A DNA stretch of 64,000 nucleotides from Cunninghamia lanceolata (Eukaryota > Streptophyta > Pinopsida > Cupressales > Cupressaceae), in assembly GCA_027924645.1 (NCBI GenBank), contig BSBN01000445.1, positions 2,773,001 through 2,837,000 on the forward strand, given 5' to 3'. This document shows positions 1 to 11,905 of this stretch, one piece after another; position 1 is the stretch's first letter, and the number at the start of each line of letters is the position of its first letter. A model generated the notes under the pieces. The model was not told the origin of the DNA and ran no database searches. It was given only the letters and a program-made list of their open reading frames with translations. The translations under genes and the position numbers were made by a program.

Positions 1-3000
1 CTGATGATGTTTGGATCAGTTTCAGATATCATCTGGCTCAGAGCTTGTCCTCTTACTAGCTTCATTGGTGTGATCTCCATGTCATATTCTTGTAATACAG
101 TAATCCATTTGGCCCTTTTTTCACCAGGCTCACTCTGCATCAGCAGCATCTTTACTGCTGCATCTGGTACCACAGCAATCACTTTGCTTCTCAGTATATA
201 ATGTTTGAACTTTTTTACTGCTCTGACTAATGCAAGTGCCTGTCTTTCAACATCTACATATCTCAACTCAGCATCCCTGAAAGGACAGCTCATGAAAGCA
301 ATTGGTTTCTCTTCTTTCTCTTCATTTCTTTGAGTTAACACTGCTGCAGAAGTATGTTCTGAGGCAAATGAGTAGATGTAGAAATCTCTTGTATAATCTG
401 GACTAATGAGGACAGGAGCATCTGAAATAGCCTTCTTTATATCTTCAAAGGCAGCCTTGGCTTCTAGTGTCCACTCAATTTGTGTATCCTTTTTCAACAT
501 GGCATTTAGTGGTCTGACAATCTCAGCAAAGCCTGTGATGAATTTCCTCACAAAATTTATCTTACCAAAATAAGATTTAAGTTCCTTTTTGCTTCCTGGA
601 AGTTGTAACTTCATAATAGATTCCACCCTGTCAGGATCAATGATAATTCCATTTTCTGTGATCAGGTGGCCTAGTAACTTTCCTGTTGTGACTCCAAATA
701 TGCACTTCTTAGGATTCAAAGATATTCTATATTCTTCACATTTCTTCAGTACACTTCTGAGGTCAGCAACATGATCTCCTCTTTCCTTGGAGAATACTGT
801 CAAGTCATCCATGTAGATGACTATACATTTTCCTATTAAGCCTCTGAAGGCTATGTCCATTGCTCGCTGGAATGTAGCTCCAGCATTTATAAGTCCAAAT
901 GGCATATGTCTATATGCAAATATCCCCCACTTTGTGGTGAAGATAGTTTTTAACCTGTCAATTTTATCAACCATCACTTGGTTGTATCCTGAAAAACCAT
1001 CCAGGAAGGACATCATCTTGGCTCCATTCACAATTTGTAGAACTTCATCCAAAGAAGGCAGAGGATAATTATCTTTTTTTGATGCTCTGTTCAGGTTCCT
1101 GAAATCTACACATAATCTGATGTCTCCATTCTTCTTTCTGACTGGCACAAGATTCGCCACCCAAGTGGAGTGCCTTACAGGAAATATTATCCAGGCATTT
1201 AACAATTTCTTGACTTCTTCAAGGATGATTGGTTCAAGCAGAGCATTGACTGGCCTCTGCTTCTGTCTGAAAGGTTTTGCATCTGGCTTGAGAGGTATAG
1301 TATGAGTTATGACAGAAGTGTCATATGTCTTTAGCTCATCATAAGTCCATGCAATTACATGTATGTAATCCTTAAGGGCCTGAGTTATTCCTTCTAACTC
1401 TTCAGGTGTACAAACCTTACCCAATAAGACATTTCTCTTGTCATCAGCTTGTCCAATATTCACCTGTGAATATTGACCTCCATCTGCCTTAGGTAGATCT
1501 TTATGTTTAAGCATATTATCTAGATCAAAGGCTCTTTCTAATTCAATCATACCTTTGGGAATTCTGTTGCTAGGCAACTCTAATATCTCATCTTCTTCCC
1601 AGACATGATCTTCCATATCATTCTCATCTATAATCTGGGCTTCAAATATGTCTCTGTTTGATATGAAGTCCAGGATGTGCTGATCATCATCAAACACCTG
1701 GAGATTAGTCACATTGTCAGGTACTGAAGGTACTGACACCAATTCTACTGAAAATCTCTTTAGACCAGATATAGACAGTGGTTCCAACGTACTGGCAGCC
1801 TGGTCAAGTGCATCTGCCCTCTGGTTCTGTTCTCTTGGTACATGAACGATATTAAAGGCATCAAAATCTTCAATCAGGTCCCACACACGATGCCTGTAAT
1901 TTGATAGCTTTCTGTAATTACAAGAGTAAATTCCTCTTACTTGTCTCACAATCAGTTCTGAATCTCCAAAGACATGCAGGATCTTCACTTTCTTCTTATG
2001 GGCAAACAACATTCCATGAATCAGAGCTTCATACTCTGCGACATTATTGGTGCAGGGGAACTGTAGTCTGTAAGCTGCTAAGTAGGATTTCCCTGATGGA
2101 TCAATAAGGTCAATTCCTACCCCAGCACCTTGCTTGGATTTGGATCCATCAAACCTCAGGATCCAAGGCTTATCTTCAGCAGGACATTTGTCTTCAGCAG
2201 GATATTTACTTGAGCTTCCTTTCTTCTTTGCAGCTCTGGCTGCTGCTCCTCCTGATATCCACTTTAACTTGGGGATGTCATCCTCAAGTCTCTTCTTTCC
2301 TTTATTTGATGAGCCTGATGGCTTTTCTATTTTCTCTTCCATCTCAGTAGGAGGATGATGTTCAGCACATACAGCTGCATGCTTCTTCAAAATATGTAAG
2401 CATAGTGAGCAAGTTGTTTCTGAGTGAGGTGCCTCATGCAGCCTACACCAACCTCTAATTAAAACCTCCTGGGGAGATTTACGCTGTCGTGTCATCTTTT
2501 CTATTTCTTTTACCAGAAATTCTTCGAACTTCGTCAGGTCACTGCCTTTATCTTCATCAGACAACTCATAATCTGATTCCATGAAGCAATCACTACCAGG
2601 AGTGATCATTTCTTTTCTGATATCATTTATCAGATCCGACACCAGGACCTCTTCTGTTTTCCGGATATGATCTTCATCATGATCTGTCAACTCTTCTGTT
2701 CCTACAGGAGACAAATAAGAATTAATATCATCATCGTCATCAGATGTAGCACTCACCTCGGAATATGATGATGATGCTTCACTATACGTTTGCTCCAGTA
2801 TCATCATGTCTAAGCATGGTTCACAAGTCTTTTCTGAGTGTGCTTCGCCGTGTAATCTGCACCATCCATCAATCAAAATATCATTAGCAGATATATTCAA
2901 TAATTGGCAACGTTTTACCTGAGTAGATAAATGCATCTCAAAATCTCTGAAGCGATCTATTTCATTATCATTATCTGGATTATTATCAAACTCTAGACTC

Positions 3001-4295
3001 GGCATGTCCTCATGATAATCATCATCATGATGATGATGAACATCCAGCATCAGGATCTCTTCTATTTTAACAGTCTGTGGCCTAATGCGATAAACTCCAG
3101 GTTCTACATTTACATACATGATCTCATTTGTTTTGTTATATTCCGTGATCATATGTCTCATCCTAGGCTCAGCATCAATCCTGATCTGATTAGGTACACC
3201 TTTCCATGGTAACCACATGTGACTGAAGTCTGTGGACATATATCCGTTAAGCATTTTAGACCAATCCCGGCTAAGCAACATCCCATATGTATCAGGTATG
3301 TCCACTACCTGAATGTCAATGTAATACTGGATCCGAGGATCAGATGCCAGCTGCATGTGAATGTGAGTGAGTTCTCCTACGACACTTACTTCTATTTTGT
3401 CCAGTTGAGTGACCTTCTTTAAGGATTTAGCAGGATGCAGTCCTAATGCGTTACATATTGACAAAGGCATAACATTCGTTGAGGCTCCTGAATCAACTAA
3501 ACAGTTGTGCAAGTTCTTGCTGAACATTCTTATGGTGAGGAGAAATGGAGGTGATTCAGTTTTATCTCTATACAAGGTCATGTGGGAGGTTTCAGCAGCT
3601 TGGACTGTAGCTGACACTTTGGGCTTGATAAATTTATCTTTAGCAGCATGATCTTTGCCATTGGAGTGACTTGAAAGATGATTATCCTCTTTAGGAGCAG
3701 CATCATCTAGTGACTTCATGAATGCCCTTTTGATGGCAGGAGTTTTCAGTAACTCAGATAGGGACAGGCTGATCTTGATTTTCTTCATTTCATCAGCCAA
3801 ATAGCTGACTAACTTGTCAGACTCCTGAGGTGCATTTATGACTTTTGTTAATGTGTTTTGAGGAGACAAGTATTGAGCATTCACCTTAGGGAATCCAGGG
3901 TTATTGCTAGCCTTAGGATCAGGAGGTGTGTTGAAGTTGTTTGGAGGTAGAGATGATGTCAATGGACCAGCAGGTCTGTTGGCATTGCTCCTCAGGTTAT
4001 AATTGTGTTTACCAGGATATTGCTGCTGGTATGCATGTACTTCCTCATGCTCTCTTGCAGGTTCATTTTCATCCTCAAAGGGGAAGACATAGTTTGTTTC
4101 AAAGGTTAAGGCAGATTCTTCACATGTCTGATTATAATCCTGATGAGGTGGATTTGTGTATGTTTCTAACACAAAAGCTGAGTCATATCCACAAGGAACT
4201 ATTTCATTTCCTTCTGCCTGAGGTGGATTTCCAGAAGTATTAGACACTTCAGTCTGAAAGATGCTGGCAGCAATCCTAAATTGTGGACAATCTAA
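1..4295 (-). pseudogene. pol: pol: protease, upstream RNase H, RT, RNase H
   Basis: The frame is open from 4295 to the window edge with no further stop seen. It follows gag in the same frame. In transcription order: the end of the gag zinc knuckle (4295-4275); aspartic protease with DSGA at 3483-3494; a His/Asp-rich linker with two WCRLH zinc-knuckle-like motifs (about 2815-2870 and 2398-2460); a plant retrotransposon second RNase H (about 2170-1785) with FDGS, EYEAL and GDSEL catalytic motifs; reverse transcriptase (about 1330-600) with YMDD at 804-815; and the canonical RNase H (about 430-40). Integrase is off-window. The product would copy the RNA and process the polyprotein. The odd feature is the position of the second RNase H before RT; in the young element of this window it lies after the canonical RNase H. 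Confidence 0.88.
1785..2170 (-). other. Second (archaeal-like) RNase H domain, upstream of RT
   Basis: The translation begins WILRFDGS and continues with a CTNNVAEYEAL phrase, GDSEL, and a terminal RADALD. These match, motif by motif, the second RNase H of the 24-41 kb element (LYFDGS, CTNNIAKYEAL, GDSQL, AADAMA). All acidic catalytic positions appear present. It sits between protease and RT. Confidence 0.85.
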
Positions 4296-5990
4296 TTATG
4301 CATGTGCATTTGTATTGTGAATCCTGCACCAATTGGTAAGGGCTGCTTCAGCAAGATTGACTCTAGTAGTCTGTTTGGCTTCACCAGGAGGCTGATTGTC
4401 TAGGGGTGATGGTACTGAACCATTATTTGGCCTAGAGTTCCACACTCTGGGCTGTCTAGGAGGATTATTATTGTTTCCACCATTATTGTTGAAGTTATTG
4501 TTGTTATATCCTCTGTCAGGGTAGTTTGGTCTGTCATTGGAATAACTCCTATTCTGACCTGACTGCGAATAAAACCCTTGATTTCTCAAATGTGTTACTT
4601 CTGTGGTGAGTTTTCTGAGTTGAGCAGAAATTTCTTTGATTTCCTCCTTCTCCTCTTGAGCTTTGGCCACTACATTTTCAGTTTGAGGCTTGAAAAAGGA
4701 AGATCCATGGTTATTGTTGGATAGATCTGTACCCTGAGGTGTCTGAGCATGTGCAGGATATTGTGGCAATTGGCTATTTCCATTAGGAGGAGGCATAATA
4801 CTCAATGGAGGCACTTGCAAAGGTGCAGGCATGACTGCTAGGGGCATCAATGATCCATTTGGATATTGTGCAGGATATTGTGAAGGATAAGCTGCAGGAT
4901 ATTGTGCTGGATATTGTGATTGCATGCCAGGATATTGTGCTGGATATTGTGATTGCATGCCAGGCAAAGTAGGGAATGCTATATTTGGAGTAGGAGCAGG
5001 TATCAACTGCTGATTTACCTTGATAGCTTCTTGAAAAGCTCCTGTCAAAGTAGTGATCTCAGGATGTGTTCTCCTGATGAACATGGAAGTTAATGGATCC
5101 AGGGCTGAATAATATATACTCCTGGCAGCAGCATCAGTCACCACATATGGGGCAACTAGCTTGGACAACATTTTCTGGAACCTAGCATTGAAATTGGCAA
5201 TAGGCTCATTCTCAAACCTTTTGATTGTGGCAAACATGTGGTAATTCATGGATGGATCAATAGGGACTTTGAACCTGTCAACAAAGGCTTTCTCTAAGAC
5301 AGCCCACGAACTGACAGAAGCTTGGCCAAGACTGATGAACCAATTATAAGCCTCTTCCCCTAGGGAAAAAGGAAATAATTTGCACACCACGTCCTGATGT
5401 TCTATTCTGGCTCTGCAGCACGCTTCTTTAAATGTCCTGATATGATCATCAGCATCTTGATAAGGATGATACCTTGGACAAAGTTTGTCCGGATTCTTTG
5501 GTAACTCATGATAAGCAGTAAAAGTCAAGGGTGACTCTGCTGCAAAGAAAGACATTGCAGCCTGAGGGGGCTGAACTGGTGGTGCAGTTGGCTGAGGTTG
5601 AACTAAAGGTATACCTTGGGTTTGAACAGGAGGTGTCACAGATATACCGGAAGGTATTTGCAAACCGACAGGGGTTACAGGAGGAGGTCCCGGTGAAGTT
5701 CTGGACGCACTAGACCCTGGAGTATGGTGAATGTCCACAGTCTTAGGCCTGAAACCTCTAACAGGCAATTCTTCAAAAACTTCACTAGGTCTAGACCTGG
5801 TATTTATCCTGTAAGCCAGGATTTCTCGATTTGGAGGCAAATTGGCTGAAACTTTGCAAATATTGGCTGGATTCCACCGGATGAGGTGATATTTGCGGTT
5901 AAACAGTAAATCAGACTGGATATTTACGAAATATTTGCGAAGATACTGCAAATATGACAGGATATTGGGATATCCTGACCCGTAGCACAA
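4296..5990 (-). pseudogene. gag: gag of the gypsy element
   Basis: Encodes the capsid/nucleocapsid polyprotein that forms the virus-like particle. The open frame is 564 codons. Its first codon at 5990 is TTG; the first ATG is near residue 142, so the true start is uncertain. A retrotransposon gag domain lies at about residues 170-300 (an AYNWFISL-type core, then VLEKAFVDRF). The middle is rich in Pro/Gln with YPAQYP repeats (about 4859-4970), followed by an Asn-rich stretch. The C-terminal zinc knuckle begins WCRIH but a TAA at 4296-4298 falls between its last His and last Cys. The pol frame continues directly after this stop, so a single nonsense change separates gag from pol in this copy. 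Readthrough at this position is possible but would split a zinc knuckle, so I prefer a disabling mutation. Confidence 0.85.
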
Positions 5991-6256
5991 GATCTTAAGT
6001 GTTTAAGGCTCAAATTCTCAAAGCTTGAACAAATTTACGCATCTGTAGCCAATATTAGTGAATTCAGAGAGATCTACTGTAAAGCCTGCAATATTCATGT
6101 GAGATCTGGAAATCTTTACATAGAATGTGCATGTACAATCTTGTCACAGCAAATATTTACGAAATTTACTGAAATTCACGAGTGATGTGAGGTTACCTTA
6201 CTCTTATACGTCATCAAACCTGAAAATACTGATGATGAGCGTGATCAATCAGTCGG

Positions 6257-6275
6257 GGCCCTCCTTCTAGTGCCA
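6257..6275 (-). promoter_or_regulatory. Primer binding site of gypsy element
   Basis: Just inside the LTR, after a 5-nt spacer, the minus strand reads TGGCACTAGAAGGAGGGCC. The TGG start matches the complement of a tRNA CCA end. I could not assign the tRNA. Confidence 0.6.
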
Positions 6276-7249
6276 ATTTATGTTGGTCATGATGTTGATC
6301 ATTCACAAACATAGAATAAAAGTTACACAACAACCTTTACTCATCTTGAAAGATACGATGAATTCAGAGAATTCATGATCCCAAGTCTCCGTTGATTAGG
6401 TCTTAATCTACTGACGTTACTCAGTGGTTGATGTGTGTTGCTGTTTTCCATTCAGGGGCCTTACGTGTTTCTGCAAAGTTCATCATCATTATCTTCAAAT
6501 ATCCTGCTCTGGATGTTTGCTCTGCATAAACCTCCAACAATTCTACCTCTGCACTGTGAATTTAGTCAAATAATGTGCCTACAGGCTGATATTTGCATGA
6601 TTTCTATCATTATTTATGATTCTTTGCATGATATTTTCAATAATACATGCATTTAACTCAAATATACTAATGATTTTCAGTTACCTACGGGATTTCAGCA
6701 TATTTCTATGTTCTGCTTGTTATTTATCATGATTTGCAGTTATGGTGATGAATTTATGAAATTGAAAAAAGGAAAAGGGTTAAGGAATGAGATTCCCAAA
6801 ACTACTTGACTTAGATCACTGATTCACATACAAGCTCCCATACATGCAATGAAAAGAAGGAAACTAAAATCATACTTCACCAGGACATTCCACAAATCCG
6901 CATGATCTAGTGCAAATCTTCAAAGGAAAAGTTGATAACAACATGTAATGAAATGAAAGCACTTCCAGTTGAACACAGCATTCACTAGTACATATCTAGA
7001 AATCAACAAGAAGATTACGTAAAATTTACAATCAAGATGTAATCTGAAACTTCATATCCATTCAGTATGCTCAAGAACAGGTACATTTACAGTGATCTGA
7101 AGAAAGAACCTTGACATTTCAACAATTCTATCCTCATTAGTCTCAGTAATCCGATCTCCTAATTGGTTCTATAGTAATTAGCCTTAATGCGCCAAATGCG
7201 TCTGTGTATTCTAATGTATCTCCCTTTATTTTTGACAAGCTCTGGCTCT

Positions 7250-7259
7250 TATATAGAAC
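7250..7259 (-). promoter_or_regulatory. TATA-like box in the gypsy LTR
   Basis: The plus strand reads cttatatag, giving CTATATAAG on the minus strand. It lies about 2.27 kb into the LTR in transcription direction, which would put transcription start near 7225. Confidence 0.55.
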
Positions 7260-7469
7260 AACTGCCAAAAAACGGTTACAATGATCCAAGGATCAGGATC
7301 TTCTCATAATAATCAACGGTCTAGATGAAAAGCACATGCTTCGCCAGTTGGCAAATGTACAGCTGGCACAGAATATTCCAGCATCTTTAACTTGATTCGG
7401 TCTCCAGCTGGCAAACAGCATATTTGACAATATCCTCCTCATTTCTGGCTCATGTTGCCTCCATGCGCA

Positions 7470-7553
7470 ACTTTGTAATGCTCAGCTTCAGCAGCAGCTC
7501 TAACAGCATCATGACTTCAATGCTCAGCTTCAGCAGCAGTATCATGACTTCCT
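7470..7553. repeat. Short tandem duplication with CAG repeats
   Basis: AATGCTCAGCTTCAGCAGCAG followed by a CATGACTTC phrase occurs twice in tandem in the transcribed part of the LTR. Confidence 0.6.
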
Positions 7554-8202
7554 GCAAATAAACAGACAAACACTAAGTTCATCATCATGTGGATAAACAA
7601 TAGGAAGTAAACATTTTGTTAAACATACCTCCCAATGTGCAGCCACAGGCAATCAGGTTTTATACCTGTGGAAAATATGCACCAAATGCATAAACAACAT
7701 CAAAACAATCAGGTCAACCACCATTGACCCAAAATCAGGCAGTCGGGCTTTCAAATTTCTAATCGCTTCATGTTTTCCCGCCCATTTCCATGTGTATCGG
7801 GTTCAAATATGATCATGTATGTCAAAATATACAAGGAAATAACCGCCTTTAACAAATTATTTCAAATCCGGCCTTGCATGCTCTGTTTGTATGTTTTAGG
7901 TCATCATCATATTCGCATCGGCGTGACCACATATGATCAGGGTGACAAATTTAGGCTTGGCCGATGGCAACAGTTATACCTACGCCAAAAATCATGATGA
8001 TGCCCAACTCTATGTCTTCTATCTAGCTGCAGGATATCATGAAATATGATGCTCCTCCTTTCCGAATGCTCTGATGAAAAGCACATCAGGATGTTTCGCT
8101 TCTGCATATTGGGGAAAGAAAGACATCATCGTCATCATCATGATGAAGACAAATAGGAGGATTTGGAATATGATCCTGCTGCTAAGGAAAGGAATATGAT
8201 GG

Positions 8203-8608
8203 TGACGTCATCGTCATATTCGGGCTGCATTAAAATGCAAAAGATGATGTCACCGTCATGTTTCATTAAAATCAGGGGATAAATGTAAAATCGGGTCACC
8301 TTAGGAAGATGATCAGGTGATGAATGTAAAATGACCCTTTTGCGGCCAAGGTAACCCTCTCGAAAGATCAGGATGGTGATGATGATCATCATCATCATAT
8401 CCGCACTAGGTGATTTAAAATATGATCCTGCTGAAGGTCCAGATGACGTCATCAGGATATCTGGGGCCTTTGTTAATCTTAGAACATGACGTCATCGTCA
8501 TATTGGCGAACAGGATCATGCCTTGGAAAATATCCTGCCGAAGGAGAAAGGTGATGGTGACGTCATCCTGATATTTGTTTCTTCGTTTATCAGGTCGGGA
8601 TGACGTCA
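8203..8608. promoter_or_regulatory. Cluster of five TGACGTCA palindromes in U3
   Basis: Perfect TGACGTCA octamers start at 8203, 8444, 8487, 8558 and 8601, with a one-mismatch copy at 8245. TGACG and TGACGTCA are known core sites for plant bZIP factors of the TGA/CRE-binding type. They lie about 0.95-1.35 kb upstream of the TATA-like box. Most are embedded in a longer repeated phrase containing GATGACGTCATC followed by AGGATAT or GTCATAT. Confidence 0.6.
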
Positions 8609-8881
8609 TCAGGATATTTGCAAAAGGTTATACTTCTCGGCAGGAGGATATTATGAAATGTCAGGCAGAGAAACAAGACCATGATGATCTTGTCAACATG
8701 ACTTAGGAATGGAATATCACCCTCCCACCGAAAGATAGGGTGATCATCATGATCACGCAAAAGGAGATCAGGAGGATATTACGAAATGTGATCCTGTCTT
8801 GAAAGATCATGATGATGATGATCACCAGGACTTTGACGTGCGCATGCAAATTATGCAGATGGTGTATTTTCTAAGTAGGGT

Positions 8882-8932
8882 GATATTATAATATCAGCAT
8901 GATATTATAATATCGGGTGATGTTAGAATATC
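8882..8932. repeat. Tandem palindromes GATATTATAATATC
   Basis: A perfect 14-bp palindrome occurs at 8882-8895 and 8901-8914, with a degenerate third copy at 8919-8932. The copies are 18-19 bp apart inside U3 of the gypsy LTR. Confidence 0.7.
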
Positions 8933-8940
8933 ATGATGCT

Positions 8941-9174
8941 CGCGATGTTTCCAAGGTCGCTTGATGGGTAAAACACATGATCACTTAAGATTGACGTCCG
9001 GATGTTGGGACTGCATGATTTTTATCGGGTGATAGACCAAGATCATGATGATGACCTTTCGCGATACAAAAGACCGCTCGACGGGAAAAGCTTACTATGA
9101 CTTAAAGTTGACGTCCGGATGTTTCGACCTCAGGATATTATCGAGGGGCTTTTCAAATATGATGATGATGTTCT
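8941..9174. repeat. 117-bp tandem duplication in U3
   Basis: The anchor GACGTCCGGATGTT occurs at 8993-9006 and 9110-9123. Flanking sequence (bACTTAArrTTGACGTCCGG and a CGCTyGAyGGG upstream) also matches, giving two diverged copies, about 8941-9057 and 9058-9174. Confidence 0.6.
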
Positions 9175-9525
9175 TCATACAGCAAAACTGAGTTTATAAC
9201 ATATGACCCTCTTCATGCGAATATCAGGTTTGACCAAAACTTTAACTGTGCATAACTCCCTCATATGGACGAATTTTCAAGTGATGTAAAAGGCAAACCT
9301 GCATGGAATTTCAAGCTCTTTCTAACCATGAGGTCATAGAAACAAAATATGAACTTTGACAAACTGACCTCATGATGATGACCTACCTCATCCTGACCTT
9401 CATGATGATGATGCACCTGACCTATTTTTACCAAACCGCCAGAAAGCAGACAACACAAGCCAAGCCAAAAGTTGGGTCCCTATTTTGCCAAGTCAAAATG
9501 GGGCGTGTTGTGTAACCACACAACA

Positions 9526-10303
9526 GGTATGAAGAAAGAATAAAGAGGAAGAGCCCATCTTCCAAAGGACTCTTCTCAGAGGTTGATGACCCCATCAATA
9601 GAATCAAAAAGATTTTGTCTCATATTGATGAGTTGGTATACATACAGGATCGTGAACTTGCTAAGGTCCCTATGGAAGAAAGACCATCATACGAGCCCTC
9701 TGCTAGGAATCTGATCAAATAAACTTTCAAAAGGAGAAACAAAAATGAAGAGGTCAAAGTACAAGCCCCTCAGGCCCCTCCAACAACTCAATTAACACTA
9801 TCTCTACCACCACCTCCTCAATCTTCTTCTCCTTCTACAACAATAATTGAAGATGAGTCTCTCCCTAAAGAGCCTCCTCCAAAAAGAGAAAAGATTTAAA
9901 TAATCCCTCTGGTGGACTACCCTGATGATGAAGGGGATATCAAAATAACAGAAGAGGAAATACATACTGAGATGCCATCCCCTAGCCAAGATGTGCCAGA
10001 AGAATTGCCTTTGGATAAAATTTCTAATATTACCATAAGAGGCAACGATATCTCAAATGACATCAGAATTGTTGCATGTAGAAATTTTATTACTGATGAT
10101 GATTTTGTAAATACTAAGGAATTTAAGGAGTTCTTATGGGAAAGAAGAAGAGGTAAATATAAGAAAAGATTGAAGGAAGAAGTGTCTTGGTCTCCTTAGG
10201 AAACCTGTGATCAGGTATCTATTAGGATACTCACACAGATGAAGGATGAAGTCAAAAACATTTCTCCAGATCAGGGCAGGCAAATGGTTAGAGACAGTGG
10301 GAT
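9526..10303 (+). pseudogene. Decayed ORF, 5' segment (uncharacterised)
   Basis: A plus-strand frame reads from the gypsy insertion boundary to the copia insertion, with in-frame stops near 9719, 9897 and 10197. The protein is rich in Lys, Glu, Pro and Ser, with a proline tract (PPPP near 9812) and acidic stretches such as DYPDDEGD. No catalytic domain was recognised. The same frame resumes after the copia element at 17415, so gypsy and copia both inserted into one older coding sequence. It may be the extra ORF of an old non-autonomous retrotransposon, like the one at 45.7-49 kb, but I could not align the two. Confidence 0.6.
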
Positions 10304-10308
10304 CTTAT

Positions 10309-11582
10309 TGTTGGATTTAAGGCATACAACTGAGAGGGGGGGGTGAATCAGTTGTATAAAACTTCTTGTTCTTTCAAACACTTGATTCTTCGTTGTTAGT
10401 TAACAGCATATCAATTAATCATCCATGAAAGCATAGTACATAAACACAAGAGCAGATAAACATCAACACATTGAACACCAAGATTTTGACGTGGAAAACC
10501 CGGTTAAGGGAAAAACCACGGGGTGATTAACCCAAGGATTATTCTCTGTTAGAAGAATAAGAAAAAGAATGGCACTTGCCAATTAGGGCTCACTGCCCGA
10601 GCACACTGCCTACTAAGAGACACACTGTCTACAAAGTGATAAGAATCACAATCTTGAATTGGAGAATGACATCTCTACTATGTCCGGATCAGTTCCTTTT
10701 AAGCCCAAAAACTTCTGCTCTGCCTTTCGCACTTCTCTTCGCTATGCCACACTCATCCACACAATCCACACTTTGAAATGAACTCACAAACCGTTATTTA
10801 TACAAGACATCGACTTAGGAACAAACATCTAAGTCAGCAAACAACCATAAGAGTATCCGCAAGATGAATAACACATCCGGTCGGCCACCACAAGAACATT
10901 CGTAGGATGAACAACTCATCCGGTCGGCTAAACAGAGCAAGAACTTCATCCGAAAGAATAACTTCAATTCCGGGCTCTACTATCAATGCGGACCAACAAC
11001 ACAACCTAAACAATATCCAAGAACCTTCACAAGCCTGCCTGAATGACCGGATACATCCGCACTTCCTCTACTTACTGGAATCTCTTGTCTTCCTCATCTG
11101 AAACTTCAAGAACACAGTCTGTCGCCACTGTCATAATGCAAGAGGTACTTTCGGACCTCCAAATCATACACAGCTCAAGATGGCACATCACAAGGACATC
11201 CCAAACACTCTTTCCAATCCGTAGATTAGGATTGTACAATTCCAGACCTCACCGGACCTTTCTGTGATCCTCTGTCACCTCTAAGCACTTGCCGGAACCG
11301 GTTCCACACAGACAGCCATAACTTCTTCAGGTCTTCATGCGGACCTCTGAAAACTTGACTGAAGCATCTCAAGACTCATATCTGCAAACCCTTTAATCCG
11401 CATCCTCTGGTTCTCAACCTATCCAATATATTTGCCTTCTTCTCATCACTGTTCTTCACTGTTCCTGACTGAGGCTAATTTTCTCAATATCCTCAACACA
11501 CAGCTCATCCAATCCTTCTTGTCAATGTAATATGAGTATGTTGACATCAATGACAACACTGGTTCACCTCATACTTGCAACA
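10309..11582 (-). repeat. 3' LTR of copia element
   Basis: 1274 bp, beginning TGTTGGATTTAAGG and ending CTTGCAACA on the plus strand. Compared with the right copy it lacks 18 bp near 10605. It contains the conserved copia LTR block around 10477-10527 and a G-run (GAGAGGGGGGGGTGAATC) near the U5 end. Confidence 0.95.
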
Positions 11583-11594
11583 ATCTCCCCCTTT
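11583..11594 (-). promoter_or_regulatory. Polypurine tract of copia element
   Basis: The minus strand reads AAAGGGGGAGAT immediately before the 3' LTR. Further similar purine runs lie at about 11660-11830 (GGGGGAGC-type), so the 3' non-coding region holds several PPT-like tracts. Confidence 0.85.
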
Positions 11595-11905
11595 GTCATT
11601 GATGGCAACATATGATGTGAAAAACCATCAAGACAAGAACTTTTCCTTTCTGTCACAGCTCCCCCTATCAACAACAACTTTTCACATGTCTTCTCTTCCT
11701 TTACTGCTCCCCCTTTGATCATTAACCACTTGTTTTTCACATGTCTTCTCTCCCCCTTTGACATCAATGGCAAAGAGCTCATACTTGCAATTCTAATACA
11801 TCAGAATCATACCAGCTGCTCCCCCTTAGTAGCAGCTCCCCATCATCAATCCGGATCACAAGATATGACTGTGATATCCACCGGACTGATGCACATCAGT
11901 GCATC

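Larger units (their letters stand above)
1..9525 (-). mobile_element. Ty3/gypsy (Tat/Ogre-like) retrotransposon, 5' part
   Basis: This minus-strand LTR retrotransposon runs off the left edge of the window. In transcription order it has a 5' LTR (9525-6281), primer binding site (about 6275-6257), short leader, gag (5990-4296) and pol (4295-1). Integrase and the 3' LTR lie outside the window. The LTR ends are TGTTG and CAACA. The plant-type second RNase H and the gag zinc knuckle of C-x2-H-x4-H-x4-C form place it near the Tat lineage. It was inserted into an older plus-strand ORF that resumes at 9526; the target duplication would be GGTAT at 9526-9530 but its left copy is off-window. A TAA between gag and pol suggests this copy is defective. 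Confidence 0.9.
6281..9525 (-). repeat. 5' LTR of the gypsy element, 3245 bp
   Basis: Boundaries come from the 5-bp inverted termini TGTTG (6281) and CAACA (ends 9525), from the primer site just left of 6281, and from the resumption of an unrelated coding frame at 9526. Three kilobases is long for an LTR but typical of Tat/Ogre relatives. On the minus strand it carries a TATA-like box at 7250-7259, so U3 is about 9525-7260 and R-U5 about 7225-6281. U3 is full of GATGATGATCATC runs, five perfect TGACGTCA palindromes, paired GATATTATAATATC palindromes and a 117-bp tandem duplication. Only one LTR is in the window, so it cannot be dated. Confidence 0.85.
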
